Shown: in pieces, positions 17,125 through 25,895 of the stretch
How the letters are laid out: each line of letters begins with the position of its first letter
Position numbering within the stretch: position 1 is the stretch's first letter
Assembly: GCF_900454495.1 (NCBI RefSeq)
Contig: NZ_UGSI01000001.1
Location: 1,178,001 to 1,242,000 of the forward strand
From: Paenibacillus macerans
GTDB taxonomy: Bacteria > Bacillota > Bacilli > Paenibacillales > Paenibacillaceae
Direction of reading: 5' to 3'
DNA: 64,000 nucleotides
Notes under the pieces: model-generated
What the model was told of the DNA's origin: nothing
The model's input: the letters and a program-made list of their open reading frames with translations, nothing else
The model's database searches: none
Position numbers and translations under genes: made by a program

Positions 17125-17799
17125 GTGAAACCGTTTGAAGTCGTTAGTCTGGATATGTTCCAAACTTTAGTGAATGTGGATTCCAGAATCGAGCAGATAT
17201 GGAAGCCGATATTAGTGAATACCTATACGCATGAAGCTGCAGACGAGTGCGGGCGTTTATTATTAAATTATTTTTTCGAGCATTGGGAACAGATGAAAGA
17301 AACGAAACTATTTTTCTTAATGAGCGAAGTATATGAACGCAGTTTCGGAAGCTTATTCCGGCAAATGAACATGACGTACGAGGCAGCGGCAGCCCTTAAA
17401 ATATTATTTGAGGAACACACACGCTCGGAATTATATGAAGACACGTCCAGTTTCTTAAATAAAATTTCGCCAAACTATAAGGTTTGTATCGTTAGTGATG
17501 CGGACGAGGCGATGATCCCGGAATTTTATAAGGAATACGGGATGCGGATTCTGACTTCCGAACATTATCGGTCTTATAAAAATGACGAAAACAATACGAT
17601 GTTTAAAGAATTGCTTCAAATTTATGATACGGATCCGGACAAAGTTATTCATATCGGAGATTCGGTTTCCGATGTCGTAGGGGCAAAGCGGGAAGGCATA
17701 AAAGCATGCTGGTTGAACCGGAATAAGCGCGTTTGGAATCACGAAATTGAACCGGACTATGTCATAGAATCATTAAGCGATTTAGAAGTCATACTGTAA
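17125..17799 (+). CDS. HAD family hydrolase
   Basis: 224 residues from a GTG start (AAGGAA at 9 nt). The N-terminal motif VVSLDMFQTLV stands for the HAD DxDxT nucleophile motif but reads SLDMFQT, so the second acidic position is Phe-Gln shifted, as in some HAD subfamilies with DxFxT (S-D-M-F-Q-T). Motif II is CIVSDAD, and motif III/IV is HIGDSVSDVVGAK. The substrate is unknown, probably a small phosphate ester. The next gene (YoaP-like) follows by 30 bp and may be cotranscribed. Confidence 0.85.
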   Translation: MKPFEVVSLDMFQTLVNVDSRIEQIWKPILVNTYTHEAADECGRLLLNYFFEHWEQMKETKLFFLMSEVYERSFGSLFRQMNMTYEAAAALKILFEEHTRSELYEDTSSFLNKISPNYKVCIVSDADEAMIPEFYKEYGMRILTSEHYRSYKNDENNTMFKELLQIYDTDPDKVIHIGDSVSDVVGAKREGIKACWLNRNKRVWNHEIEPDYVIESLSDLEVIL

Positions 17800-17829
17800 T
17801 TCATCCGTGAAAGGAAGGTCCCGAATCCG

Positions 17830-18591
17830 ATGCAAGCTATTCAGATGATTGAATTAAATCAGCAAAACCTTGAAGAAGAAGGAGGATATTGCTTACGAAG
17901 CAAACCTCTATCAACCGGATATCAGAACAAAAACAACTGGTTAAAGGACGAGCTGGCAGCAGGATTAAAATACATAAAGCTGATGGAAAATGGAAAACAA
18001 GCAGGATTTATAGAGTATACGGCTGCGGAATATTCGTCCAGAGTCGTCCACGCCAACGATTATATGATCATCCATTGCTTATGGGTCAACATTTCCGGAA
18101 AAGGCCACGGAACCAGACTTATCCATAAATGCATTGAAGATGCAAGGCAGCAAAATAAATGCGGTGTTGCGGTAATCACCAATTCGGACACTTCTTGGAC
18201 TCCGAGCAAAGACATTTTCTTGAAAAATGGGTTTACTCTGATTCAAGAAGCGCCCTACGGATTTGAACTGTTAGTACATCCGCTCAAGGATGGTCCGCTT
18301 CCTTTTTTTCCAAACAATTGGGAGGAAAGATTGAAAACTTCCGATGAACTAACCATTTTCCGCACCAACCAATGTCCGTTTGTGGATGTCGCTACCGAAA
18401 ATATGTTAGAAGGGGCCCGAAAGCTCGGGCTTGAAGCCAAAGTCATTGATATGAAAAACAGAGAAGAATTGATGGCGTTATCCCCGACGCCGTACGGTAT
18501 TTTTGGGGTTACTTATCGCGGGCGATTAGTTACGTTCCATAGACTTACCGTTCACTCCGCAATCAAGAAACTTAAATCCCTTTGCAATTAA
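17830..18591 (+). CDS. YoaP-like GNAT acetyltransferase with C-terminal thioredoxin-like region
   Basis: 253 residues. The first half has GNAT features (IIHCLWVNISGKGHGTRLIHKCIEDA, acetyl-CoA loop GKGHGT at about 92-97). The second half contains DELTIFRTNQCPFVDVATENM and GIFGVTYRGRLVTF, the YoaP-type C-terminal domain with a single Cys in a glutaredoxin-like position. YoaP-like proteins are uncharacterised N-acetyltransferases. AGGAAGG precedes the start. The AT-rich codon use differs from the surrounding GC-rich genes. Confidence 0.8.
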   Translation: MQAIQMIELNQQNLEEEGGYCLRSKPLSTGYQNKNNWLKDELAAGLKYIKLMENGKQAGFIEYTAAEYSSRVVHANDYMIIHCLWVNISGKGHGTRLIHKCIEDARQQNKCGVAVITNSDTSWTPSKDIFLKNGFTLIQEAPYGFELLVHPLKDGPLPFFPNNWEERLKTSDELTIFRTNQCPFVDVATENMLEGARKLGLEAKVIDMKNREELMALSPTPYGIFGVTYRGRLVTFHRLTVHSAIKKLKSLCN

Positions 18592-18598
18592 GCAGAGA

Positions 18599-18638
18599 AA
18601 AATGACTCAAGGAGATTCTGGAATCATCTCCTTGAGTC
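18599..18638 (-). terminator. Terminator of the antiporter gene
   Basis: Arms GACTCAAGGAGAT (18604-18616) and ATCTCCTTGAGTC (18626-18638) form a perfect 13-bp stem; read on the minus strand it is followed by TTTTT (18599-18603), so it ends the minus-strand antiporter transcript and faces the converging YoaP-like gene. Confidence 0.8.
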
Positions 18639-18666
18639 GCCAGTTTCAAGCAAAAGCTCATGCAAG

Positions 18667-19824
18667 CTATAACGTGCCGGGCTTTTTTTCCTTTTCGTTA
18701 AAAAACAGCTTCATCATCGGAGGGGTGACGATCGTCGTGATCAGTACAACAAGCACAATGACGGCGAACATCCCTTCGTTCAGCAGCCCGGCTTCTTGAC
18801 CGATGGCGGCAATGATCAGCGCGACCTCGCCCCGGGACACCATCGCCGAGCCGATCCCTAGGGCGCTGCGCCAACCGAAGCCGGCGGCTTTGGCCCCAAA
18901 GGCCGATCCCAATAGTTTGGTGGCTATGGCCAGCACGCTTAATCCGGCAATCAGGCCGAGCTGGGAGGAGACGGCGGAAAAATCGACCTTTACGCCAATC
19001 GTCGTAAAAAACACGGGGACAAACACAGCGTATCCTATCGTTTCGATTTTTTCGGTAACCTCGCGCTTATACATGGTAAGGCTGATTGCCACCCCCGCAA
19101 TATACGCCCCGATAATAGCGGCCACGCCGGCATATTCAGCCATGTAAGCAAACAGGAAGCAAATGATCAATGCTGCGGAGATGACCGACTCCGACACGCG
19201 GAGCGGAGAGAACTTGCGCAGTACCCAAGGGACGACTTTCCAACTCAAAACGATCGCGATCGCAAAAAACGCGAACTTCTTCAATATAATCATGCCCAAG
19301 TTTACGTCGCCGCCGGCGAAGCTCATGACAAAGGCCAGCAGGATAATGACGAGAACATCGTCAATCACGGCAGCCCCCAGGATCGTAGCACCCTCTCTGG
19401 ATTTGAGCCTGCCCATTTCTTTCAGCGCCTGGACGGAAATACTAACGCTCGTCGCGGAAAGCAGCAAGCCGAGGAAAATAGCTTCAAATACGGGCATGCC
19501 GATTAGAATACCCGATAGATATCCTAATCCGAAAGGGAGGGCGATGCCGGCCAAACCTACGTAAGCGGATGCTTTGCCGGATTTCTTGAATTCATCCACA
19601 TCCGTTTCCAGACCCGCAATAAACATGAGTAATATGACGCCGATCTGACTTATTTCTTCAAGAATATCGGTTTCATGGATCAAGCCCAACACCGCAGGGC
19701 CAAGCAAAATGCCTATAAGCAGTTTCCCCAAAACCGCTGGCTGCCGCAGCCTTACGCTCAGGTCCCCGGCCAATTTGGATGCTACCAGGATAATGGCCAG
19801 TTCTAAAATCAGCATGTCAATCAT
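18667..19824 (-). CDS. Cation:proton antiporter, CPA2 (NapA/GerN-like)
   Basis: 385 residues, about 12 TM segments, no cytoplasmic TrkA-N domain. CPA2 signatures include LLGPAVLGLI near the start, LLMFIAGLETD (about 67-77) and the ion-binding stretch AAVIDDVLVIILLA with the DD pair (about 153). Such transporters exchange Na+ or K+ for H+; GerN-type members act in spore germination. AATGGAGGATG precedes the start by 8 nt. A long hairpin with a T run in the 5' leader suggests conditional termination. Confidence 0.9.
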   Translation of the reverse strand: MIDMLILELAIILVASKLAGDLSVRLRQPAVLGKLLIGILLGPAVLGLIHETDILEEISQIGVILLMFIAGLETDVDEFKKSGKASAYVGLAGIALPFGLGYLSGILIGMPVFEAIFLGLLLSATSVSISVQALKEMGRLKSREGATILGAAVIDDVLVIILLAFVMSFAGGDVNLGMIILKKFAFFAIAIVLSWKVVPWVLRKFSPLRVSESVISAALIICFLFAYMAEYAGVAAIIGAYIAGVAISLTMYKREVTEKIETIGYAVFVPVFFTTIGVKVDFSAVSSQLGLIAGLSVLAIATKLLGSAFGAKAAGFGWRSALGIGSAMVSRGEVALIIAAIGQEAGLLNEGMFAVIVLVVLITTIVTPPMMKLFFNEKEKKPGTL

Positions 19825-19860
19825 CCTCCATTGAAGTATATGATGTGAAAAAAATTAAAA

Positions 19861-19935
19861 AAAAACACAAAAAGAGCCTGCAACCAAGGGAATGTTATGC
19901 CGAAAACGACATACTACTCCCTTGGTGACAGGCTC
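19861..19935 (-). promoter_or_regulatory. Terminator-like hairpin in the antiporter leader (candidate attenuator)
   Basis: On the minus strand, starting at 19935, GAGCCTG..ACCAAGGGA pairs with TCCCTTGGT..CAGGCTC and encloses a second stem (TATGTCG TTTT CGGCATA); a T-rich tract follows at 19861-19873. It sits between a TATAAT-like box (about 19975-19980, minus strand) and the antiporter start, with no upstream minus-strand gene to terminate. That fits a riboswitch or attenuator expression platform. I could not match it to a known aptamer class. Confidence 0.55.
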
Positions 19936-20022
19936 CTCCAGGTGAAGAATTTTAAATTTTAATCAACGAGTGTAATTATACCAAAAAGAACAGGTTAGCG
20001 CCACTCATTTTTTTAATATGAA

Positions 20023-20074
20023 ATTGACCGATCGGTCAATATATTATATATTATTTATTGACCATATGGTCATT
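20023..20074. promoter_or_regulatory. Twin TetR operators
   Basis: Two palindromes share the half-site TTGACC: ATTGACCGATCGGTCAAT (20023-20040) and ATTGACCATATGGTCATT (20057-20074), separated by AT-rich DNA. They lie just upstream of the TetR gene and are the likely autoregulatory binding sites; TTGACC may also serve as a -35 element. Confidence 0.65.
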
Positions 20075-20101
20075 TTTTTGAGGGAGATGGTGTACATAAT
20101 C

Positions 20102-20713
20102 ATGAAGATAGACAAAAAACAAGCCATTTTGCAGGCAGCTTTAGAAGAGTTTTATCAAAAGGGTTATGAAGGCGCTTCTACGAATCGGATCACCAAGGAG
20201 GCCGGGGTTTCTAAGGGAATCCTTTTTCATTATTTTTCAGATAAAAGGACATTGTATTTAACTCTGGTTGATGAGTGCATGAACCATTACTATCGCACCC
20301 TGAACTCAAATCTGACGGATCTCTCCGACGATCTTTTTGAAGCCTTAGAACAGCTATCCAAAATAAAGATAAACTTATTCAAGAGCGATCCTATGATGTA
20401 TGGGTTTATTTCCCATGCGTTTATGGCTATGCCGGAAGAACTAAAGTCTGAGCTTGAGCTTAAGCAACGGCGAATGCAAACTGATTCCGTTCCTCTACTT
20501 GCAAGCAGGATCGATCGGAGCCGCTTTCGAAGCGGAATCAAGCCGGAGGAAGCCATCGAATTTGTATTGTTGTCCTTGGAAGCGTTGATTACCAAGCGAT
20601 TGTCCAAGCTGCGCGAAGAAAAGTTGAATGGAAATGAAATTGCCGTAGTTATGGACACGAGTCCTTATTTAGATATGTTGAGGTACGGCATCTATCGAAA
20701 GGAGGAGAACTGA
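20102..20713 (+). CDS. TetR/AcrR family transcriptional regulator
   Basis: 203 residues with the N-terminal TetR helix-turn-helix: KKQAILQAALEEFYQKGYEGASTNRI then AGVSKGILFHYFSDKRTLYLTL. The start is uncertain: ATG 20102 fits the usual TetR N-terminus, while ATG 20087 would add five residues. The C-terminal ligand domain is generic. Its stop abuts the ATG of the glycosyltransferase, so both are one operon, probably repressed by this protein through the twin palindromes upstream and induced by an unknown toxic compound. Confidence 0.88.
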   Translation: MKIDKKQAILQAALEEFYQKGYEGASTNRITKEAGVSKGILFHYFSDKRTLYLTLVDECMNHYYRTLNSNLTDLSDDLFEALEQLSKIKINLFKSDPMMYGFISHAFMAMPEELKSELELKQRRMQTDSVPLLASRIDRSRFRSGIKPEEAIEFVLLSLEALITKRLSKLREEKLNGNEIAVVMDTSPYLDMLRYGIYRKEEN

Positions 20714-21964
20714 ATGAGAATAAAGCTGCTGACGATCGGAACACGGGGAGATGTGCAGCCTTTTATTGCTTTGGGGAACGGCCTTCAGAGGCGCGGGCAT
20801 GATGTTGTCGTGTGTACATCCCGGGAATTTGAGGACTTTGTTCGTACGTTTGGAGTCGGCTTCGCCCCGATACGGGCCGACTTCATGAAATTAACTCAAT
20901 CCGTGGAAGGCAAACGCATGCTCGGCAGCAATCCCTTGGAAATCATAAAGCAAATGAAAAAGCTAATCTATCCTATGATGCAGCAAATGCTTGAAGATCT
21001 TTGGACGGTATCGCGCGACGCGGATGTGCTTATCTATCATCCCAAAGCATTCGGCGGGTATGATATCGCGCAAAAACAGGGAATCCCCGTTTTTGCGGCT
21101 CATCCAATTCCCATTATTGCGCCTACAGGAAACTTTACCCATCCAAGCCTGCCCTTCTCGTTAAAGAATCGATGGTTAAACCAGAAAAGCTATCAGTTGA
21201 ACCGACTATTTCTTTCCTCCTTCATGAGTATGATTAACAAGTGGAGACGAGAGACGTTAAACTTGCCTGCACGCAGCGTGTTCACGAATGATCTGCGTAT
21301 TGATGGACGCGCTATCCCGGTGCTGTATGGCTGCAGTCCGTCAGTCATTCCTTATGACCGGAAATGGAAGGACCAGGTGAGCATGGAGGGTTTCTGGTTT
21401 CTGCAGGATGCGGACGATTGGCACCCTCCGAAGATATTAGAGTCTTTTATCGCGGCAGGTTCCCCGCCCATAGTTATAAGTTTTAGCAGTATGCCTTTAA
21501 AAAAGCCGGATAAAGTGTTGGAAATGATCAAGCAGGCCTTAAAACGAACCGGACAGCGGGGGATTATTATGACCGGCTCGAGCGGCTTAAGTTACAGCTG
21601 CGATACGGACGAGAACATCTTATGCATTCAAGAAGCCCCGCATTCGTGGCTGTTCCCGCTGTCCGCCGGTGTTATCCATCATGGCGGAGCTGGAACAACA
21701 GCAGCTGCCCTGAAGGCGGGAAAGCCGATGACGATCTGTCCTTTTACGGGGGATCAGCCCTTCTGGGCGAGACGAATGCATGAGTTAGGCGTGTCCACTC
21801 AGCCGCTGCATGAGAATACAATGTCGGTAGACAGTTTGGCTGATCGAATGCTCGCTCTGACCAGCAGCTCTAAACTTAAGAACAATGTACTTTCGCTGTC
21901 GGCTAAGATTCATAAAGAGATGGGAGTAGAGCGGACATTGGATTTTATTGAGCGACGACTGTAA
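20714..21964 (+). CDS. UGT-type glycosyltransferase (GT1, sterol/macrolide glucosyltransferase-like)
   Basis: 416 residues. The N-terminal LLTIGTRGDVQPFIALGNGLQRRGHDV is the acceptor-domain start typical of bacterial and fungal sterol/antibiotic GT1 enzymes; the C-terminal donor site has HHGGAGTTAAALKAGKPMTICPFTGDQPFWA (about 318-349). It likely transfers a sugar from a nucleotide sugar to a small hydrophobic acceptor. With its TetR partner a detoxification role is plausible, but the acceptor is unknown. Confidence 0.88.
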   Translation: MRIKLLTIGTRGDVQPFIALGNGLQRRGHDVVVCTSREFEDFVRTFGVGFAPIRADFMKLTQSVEGKRMLGSNPLEIIKQMKKLIYPMMQQMLEDLWTVSRDADVLIYHPKAFGGYDIAQKQGIPVFAAHPIPIIAPTGNFTHPSLPFSLKNRWLNQKSYQLNRLFLSSFMSMINKWRRETLNLPARSVFTNDLRIDGRAIPVLYGCSPSVIPYDRKWKDQVSMEGFWFLQDADDWHPPKILESFIAAGSPPIVISFSSMPLKKPDKVLEMIKQALKRTGQRGIIMTGSSGLSYSCDTDENILCIQEAPHSWLFPLSAGVIHHGGAGTTAAALKAGKPMTICPFTGDQPFWARRMHELGVSTQPLHENTMSVDSLADRMLALTSSSKLKNNVLSLSAKIHKEMGVERTLDFIERRL

Positions 21965-22136
21965 CAATCTTTTTAGGAAACTAAAACTAATCTAAGTAAT
22001 ACCCAGAAACGATTTTTATCACAGATATGTTAAATTATCCAAGTCTATTTGTTAAAATTTATTGACAATTCCAATTAAATGTTGTTTCATTTGATTAAAC
22101 CAAGTTGAATTGATTTTTATTTAGGGGATAACTTAC

Positions 22137-22682
22137 GTGGAACTGGGCAGTAAAATCCGAAAGATCCGTAAATCACAAAACCGGAGTCTGGACGACATCG
22201 CCAAGGCCTGCGGGTTTACGAAAAGCCTGTTGTCCAAAATCGAAAACGGGAAAACGGTGCCCCCGATCGGCACGCTCATCAAGATTGCCGAAGCGCTGGG
22301 AACCAAAGTCTCCGTGCTGCTCGACGACAGCGATCTGCATGGTACCGTGCACACCACGAAAGCGGCGAGTATGGATAAAATGGTCCGCACCGACAAAGGG
22401 TATTCCTTTTCCGCGATTGCGGCGGAACGGCCGGAGAAATTGATGCAGCCGTTTTATTTCGTGGCCAGGAAAGGAAAGGCCGGGAACCGGACGCTGTCTC
22501 ATGTCGGACAGGAATTTATTTATGTGCTGGAAGGCACCATGATTTATTACGTAGGCAACGAAGCGTATACGCTAAACGCCGGCGACAGCTTGTATTTCGA
22601 CTCTTTTGAAAATCATAAATATACGCCGCTGACGGATGAAGTCAAGTATTTGTCGGTGTTTTGCTCCGATTCCAAAGCCTGA
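22137..22682 (+). CDS. XRE-family regulator with C-terminal cupin
   Basis: 181 residues from a GTG start preceded by AGGGGAT. The HTH covers about residues 5-58 (LGSKIRKIRKSQNRSLDDIAKACGFTKSLLSKIENGKTVPP) and the cupin about 105-175 (GQEFIYVLEGTMIYYVG...GDSLYFDSFENHKY). This class senses a small metabolite with the cupin and often controls amino-acid or polyamine catabolism. It stands at the head of the hydroxyproline island, next to a two-component pair. A TTGACA box occurs at 22072-22077. Confidence 0.88.
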   Translation: MELGSKIRKIRKSQNRSLDDIAKACGFTKSLLSKIENGKTVPPIGTLIKIAEALGTKVSVLLDDSDLHGTVHTTKAASMDKMVRTDKGYSFSAIAAERPEKLMQPFYFVARKGKAGNRTLSHVGQEFIYVLEGTMIYYVGNEAYTLNAGDSLYFDSFENHKYTPLTDEVKYLSVFCSDSKA

Positions 22683-22705
22683 CGGCAAAAAAGAGGGGAT
22701 GGAAA

Positions 22706-23488
22706 ATGCTGAACATTTTGGTCGTGGACGACGAACCGAAGCACCGGAAAGGGCTGTCGCGGATGCTTCAGGGGCTGAACCCGAAGTGCAACATTTTTCA
22801 TGCCAGGGACGGTGCGGAGGCGCTTGAAAGCATCAGCGTTCATCCCGTTGACCTGGTCTTTACGGACATTCAAATGCCGGTGATGGGCGGGCTCGAATTC
22901 ATGGAGCATTTGGCCCGGCGCGGCGGGAACGAAAGCGTCATTATTATGAGCGCGTATTCGGAGTTTGCCTATGCGCAGCGCGCGCTGCAACTTGGGGCCT
23001 GCGATTATTTGCTCAAGCCGGTGGAAGAGCATAAAATCGCGCCGCTGTTGGCGAAAGCGGAGCAACAAGCAAGCGCCGTGCGTCCCGCCGCCTCGAAGGC
23101 GGCCCGGGAATGGCTCTTCGAGTTTGACGACCGCCCGAATAATCCGAAGCAATGTAAAGCCGAGCCGATTATCGAAAGCTGCAAAACCTATATTGACACG
23201 CATTACCATGAAGAAGATTTGTCGCTAAGCACGCTGGCCGTGAAGTTTTATTTCAATCCTTCGTATTTTTGCAACCTTTTCAAAACGCATACGCGTATGA
23301 CCATCCACCAATACATTACCCAAACCCGCATGAAGGCGGCGGCAAGACTGCTGCTGCATACCTCGCAAAAGGTTTACCAAATTGCCGAAAACGTAGGTTA
23401 TAAAGATGTAAAGTATTTTATTCGCCTGTTCCGCAAGGAATTCGGCGCAAGTCCGGAAGAATACCGCCGCCTGTCCGCCATTCGCTAA
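22706..23488 (+). CDS. Response regulator with AraC-type DNA-binding domain (YesN-like)
   Basis: 260 residues from ATG 22706 (GAGGGG at 7 nt; the longer frame from 22661 overlaps the upstream gene). The receiver domain has the phospho-acceptor in LVFTDIQMP (about residue 54) and KP at about 105. The AraC/XylS helix-turn-helix region is at about 155-258 (LSLSTLAVKFYFNPSYFCNLFK ... KVYQIAENVGYKDVKYFIRLFRKEFGASPEEYR). It is shorter than many YesN proteins because the linker is short. Its cognate kinase downstream is broken. Confidence 0.9.
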   Translation: MLNILVVDDEPKHRKGLSRMLQGLNPKCNIFHARDGAEALESISVHPVDLVFTDIQMPVMGGLEFMEHLARRGGNESVIIMSAYSEFAYAQRALQLGACDYLLKPVEEHKIAPLLAKAEQQASAVRPAASKAAREWLFEFDDRPNNPKQCKAEPIIESCKTYIDTHYHEEDLSLSTLAVKFYFNPSYFCNLFKTHTRMTIHQYITQTRMKAAARLLLHTSQKVYQIAENVGYKDVKYFIRLFRKEFGASPEEYRRLSAIR

Positions 23489-23506
23489 ATAAGGAAGGGA
23501 TGTCAT

Positions 23507-24380
23507 TTGAGAGGACGTTACGGTTTGCCGCGATTCAAGGATCTCCGCTACAGGACCAAACTTTTTTTAACCTATGCCCTCATCATCACGATTCCGCTTG
23601 GCATCCTCAGCTCTAAATATTATTTCTCCAGCAGAGAGTCCGTCTCCGAATTCGCCCGGCAAAACCTTTACTCCATCGTCAAGCAAAACAACGAAATCAT
23701 CGACGCCGAGCTTGCCCGGGTGGAGGAAAGCAGCCTCGCCCTGATCGCGGAACAGGTATTGTACGAGCAATATTTGCACGCGAATCCGGGGGACGAATAC
23801 AGCATGATTGAATCCGCATTTTTTGTACAACACTCTGAACATCATGAATTGGACGGCGTTGGAGAACGAGCAAAAAGAGCTGAGCCGGATGATCGTCAGC
23901 TTGTCCGCCATGCTGCAGTACACCTCCGAAAACAGCCGCGATATCGGCGATTTGGCGGAGGATTTAAATTGGCTCCGGCATTATCTCTTTCTCACGAACG
24001 AACGTTTTGAGGGCAAGTTTACCGTCACCTATGACATCTCCCCCGAGCTTTATTCGTATCAAGTTCCCAAGCTGTTTCTGCAGCCGTTCGTCGAAAACGC
24101 GATTGTCCACGGCTTTTCCCGCCTGCACACCGGGGGAAGGATTCTGATCCGGGGGCGGGTGGAGGAGGGGGAGCGCGTGTTCACGGTGGAAGACAACGGC
24201 ATCGGCATTCCCGCTCACAGATTGGAGCAATTAACCCAAATGGAGAGCGGCTCCATCGGCATACAAAACGTGGACAAAAGAATCAAGCTTATTTACGGAG
24301 AGGCCTATGGCGTAACCCTGACTTCGCAAGAAGGGAAAGGGACCACCGTTCACCTCCGTCTTCCTTTATCCAACAAATGA
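23507..24380 (+). pseudogene. Sensor histidine kinase (YesM-like) with internal deletion and frameshift
   Basis: The first frame (TTG 23507, AAGGAAGGG ahead) encodes a basic N-terminus, TM1 and about 75 residues of extracellular sensor, then at about 23805 runs into sequence whose coding frame is shifted. The shifted frame (from 23808 to 24380) reads NPHFLYNTLN, the phospho-accepting His box, then FLQPFVENAIVHG (N box) and DNGIGIP (G box). The rest of the sensor domain, TM2, HAMP and linker are absent. Against the family's usual 550-600 residues about 300 residues are gone, so this looks like a deletion. The catalytic part is intact but has only a TTG and a poorly spaced site. Confidence 0.85.
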
Positions 24381-24478
24381 AAATCCTCCACCAATCCAAA
24401 AATGTTCGAATTCTTTTTAGAACCGTGCTTTTTTACAATAAATATACAAATCATTTTTGCTGAATGGAGGGTTAGAGG

Positions 24479-25855
24479 ATGAAGAGAGCTAGGCGTTTCG
24501 CGGGCAGGATGTTAGCGGCGGCTCTTGCCGTTGCCGTCGTGTTGCCGGCCTGTTCGAATAGCGGGGGAACCTCCGAAGAAAGCCGGGGCGGCGGCCAGGA
24601 CGGCGGTAAAGAGCAGGTTACGCTGAAATTCTCCTTCTGGGGAGATACGATCGAGAAAAAAACGGTGACGGAAGCGCTCGAACGTTTTGAGCAGGCGACC
24701 GGAATTGGCGTGGAGCCGATGCACGTCCCAGCCGATTATTTAACCAAGCTGACGACGATGGTGGCGGGGAATGTCGCGCCGGATCTCGGTTACTTGTCGT
24801 CCGGGGCCGCTTTAAGTTGGGGGGCGGACGGGAAGCTGCTTAATCTCTCCCCGCTGATCGACAAGGACCCGGATTTTAAAAAGGAGGATTATCTCGACCA
24901 GGTCTGGTACGAAATCGCCCCCGGCAACATCATCGGGATGAGCACCGCGGTCGAAGGATACGGGCTTATGTACAACAAGGATCTGCTGCTGGAAGCGGGC
25001 GCACCGCTACCCCCGACCGACGCGGATAAAGCCTGGGATTGGGATACGTTTGTGGAATACGCCAAAAAATTAACGCTGGACGACCAGGGGAGAAATGCGC
25101 TTGATCCCAACTTTAACCCGGACAAAATCAGGCAGTACGGACTTCAGTACGATCCTTACAACATGATGGCGGCGGTGGTATCTAATGGCGGCAACTTTTT
25201 GACGGAGGATGGAAAAGGGTTTGGGCTGGCCCGGCCGGAGGCGATCGAGGCGATTCAAAAGCTGGCGGATCTGATGTATGTTCACCATGTTTCGCCCACC
25301 CCGATGCAAACCAAAAACCTGCCCGATACGGCGCTGCAGACGAAAAAAGTCGCTATGACGGTCTCCGGGAACTGGGCTTTGCAAGCGTTTGCGGAACAGG
25401 ATTTTAATTTGGGAGTCGGGGTGCTGCCGAAGCTTAAAGTCAGCAATACCCTGTTGGACGGGGCGCCGACGGTCATTTTTAAATCGACCAAGCACCCGGA
25501 GGAAGCGTGGCTGCTGTACAAATATATGGCCGACCCCGAATCGGTGCTGCCGCTGATCGAAGGCGGATTATGGATGCCGCTGAAAAAAGAATGGTACACG
25601 AATCCGGACCTGATTAACAAATGGGCCGCCGGGAACAAGGCGCATCCGGAAGGATACACCGAGGCCTATATGAAGCAGACGATTGAAAACGGCATCCGCA
25701 CCCCTGGCTTTGAAGTGAAGAACCTGGACAAAATCAATGCCTTAGTAACGCCGGCTCTCGACTTGGTCTGGACGGGCAAAATGACGGCCGAAGAAGCGCT
25801 GAAGGGGGTGGAGCCCAAGGTGCAGCCGCTGATTCAAGGATATTACGGCAAGTAA
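24479..25855 (+). CDS. ABC transporter extracellular solute-binding protein (family 1, CUT1)
   Basis: 458 residues. A lipoprotein signal ends in LPAC (Cys about 23) followed by a Ser/Gly-rich linker. The mature part begins VTLKFSFWGD and contains family 1 solute-binding features (GYGLMYNKDLL, AMTVSGNWALQAF, GAPTVIFKSTKHPEEAW). It would capture a ligand outside the membrane for the two permeases that follow. The ligand is unknown: the fold is sugar-type, but the surrounding genes degrade hydroxyproline. GGAGGG precedes the start. Confidence 0.9.
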   Translation: MKRARRFAGRMLAAALAVAVVLPACSNSGGTSEESRGGGQDGGKEQVTLKFSFWGDTIEKKTVTEALERFEQATGIGVEPMHVPADYLTKLTTMVAGNVAPDLGYLSSGAALSWGADGKLLNLSPLIDKDPDFKKEDYLDQVWYEIAPGNIIGMSTAVEGYGLMYNKDLLLEAGAPLPPTDADKAWDWDTFVEYAKKLTLDDQGRNALDPNFNPDKIRQYGLQYDPYNMMAAVVSNGGNFLTEDGKGFGLARPEAIEAIQKLADLMYVHHVSPTPMQTKNLPDTALQTKKVAMTVSGNWALQAFAEQDFNLGVGVLPKLKVSNTLLDGAPTVIFKSTKHPEEAWLLYKYMADPESVLPLIEGGLWMPLKKEWYTNPDLINKWAAGNKAHPEGYTEAYMKQTIENGIRTPGFEVKNLDKINALVTPALDLVWTGKMTAEEALKGVEPKVQPLIQGYYGK

Positions 25856-25895
25856 TATCCAGGCTTGTTCATTCATCCGGATTGGGGGGATTGCT

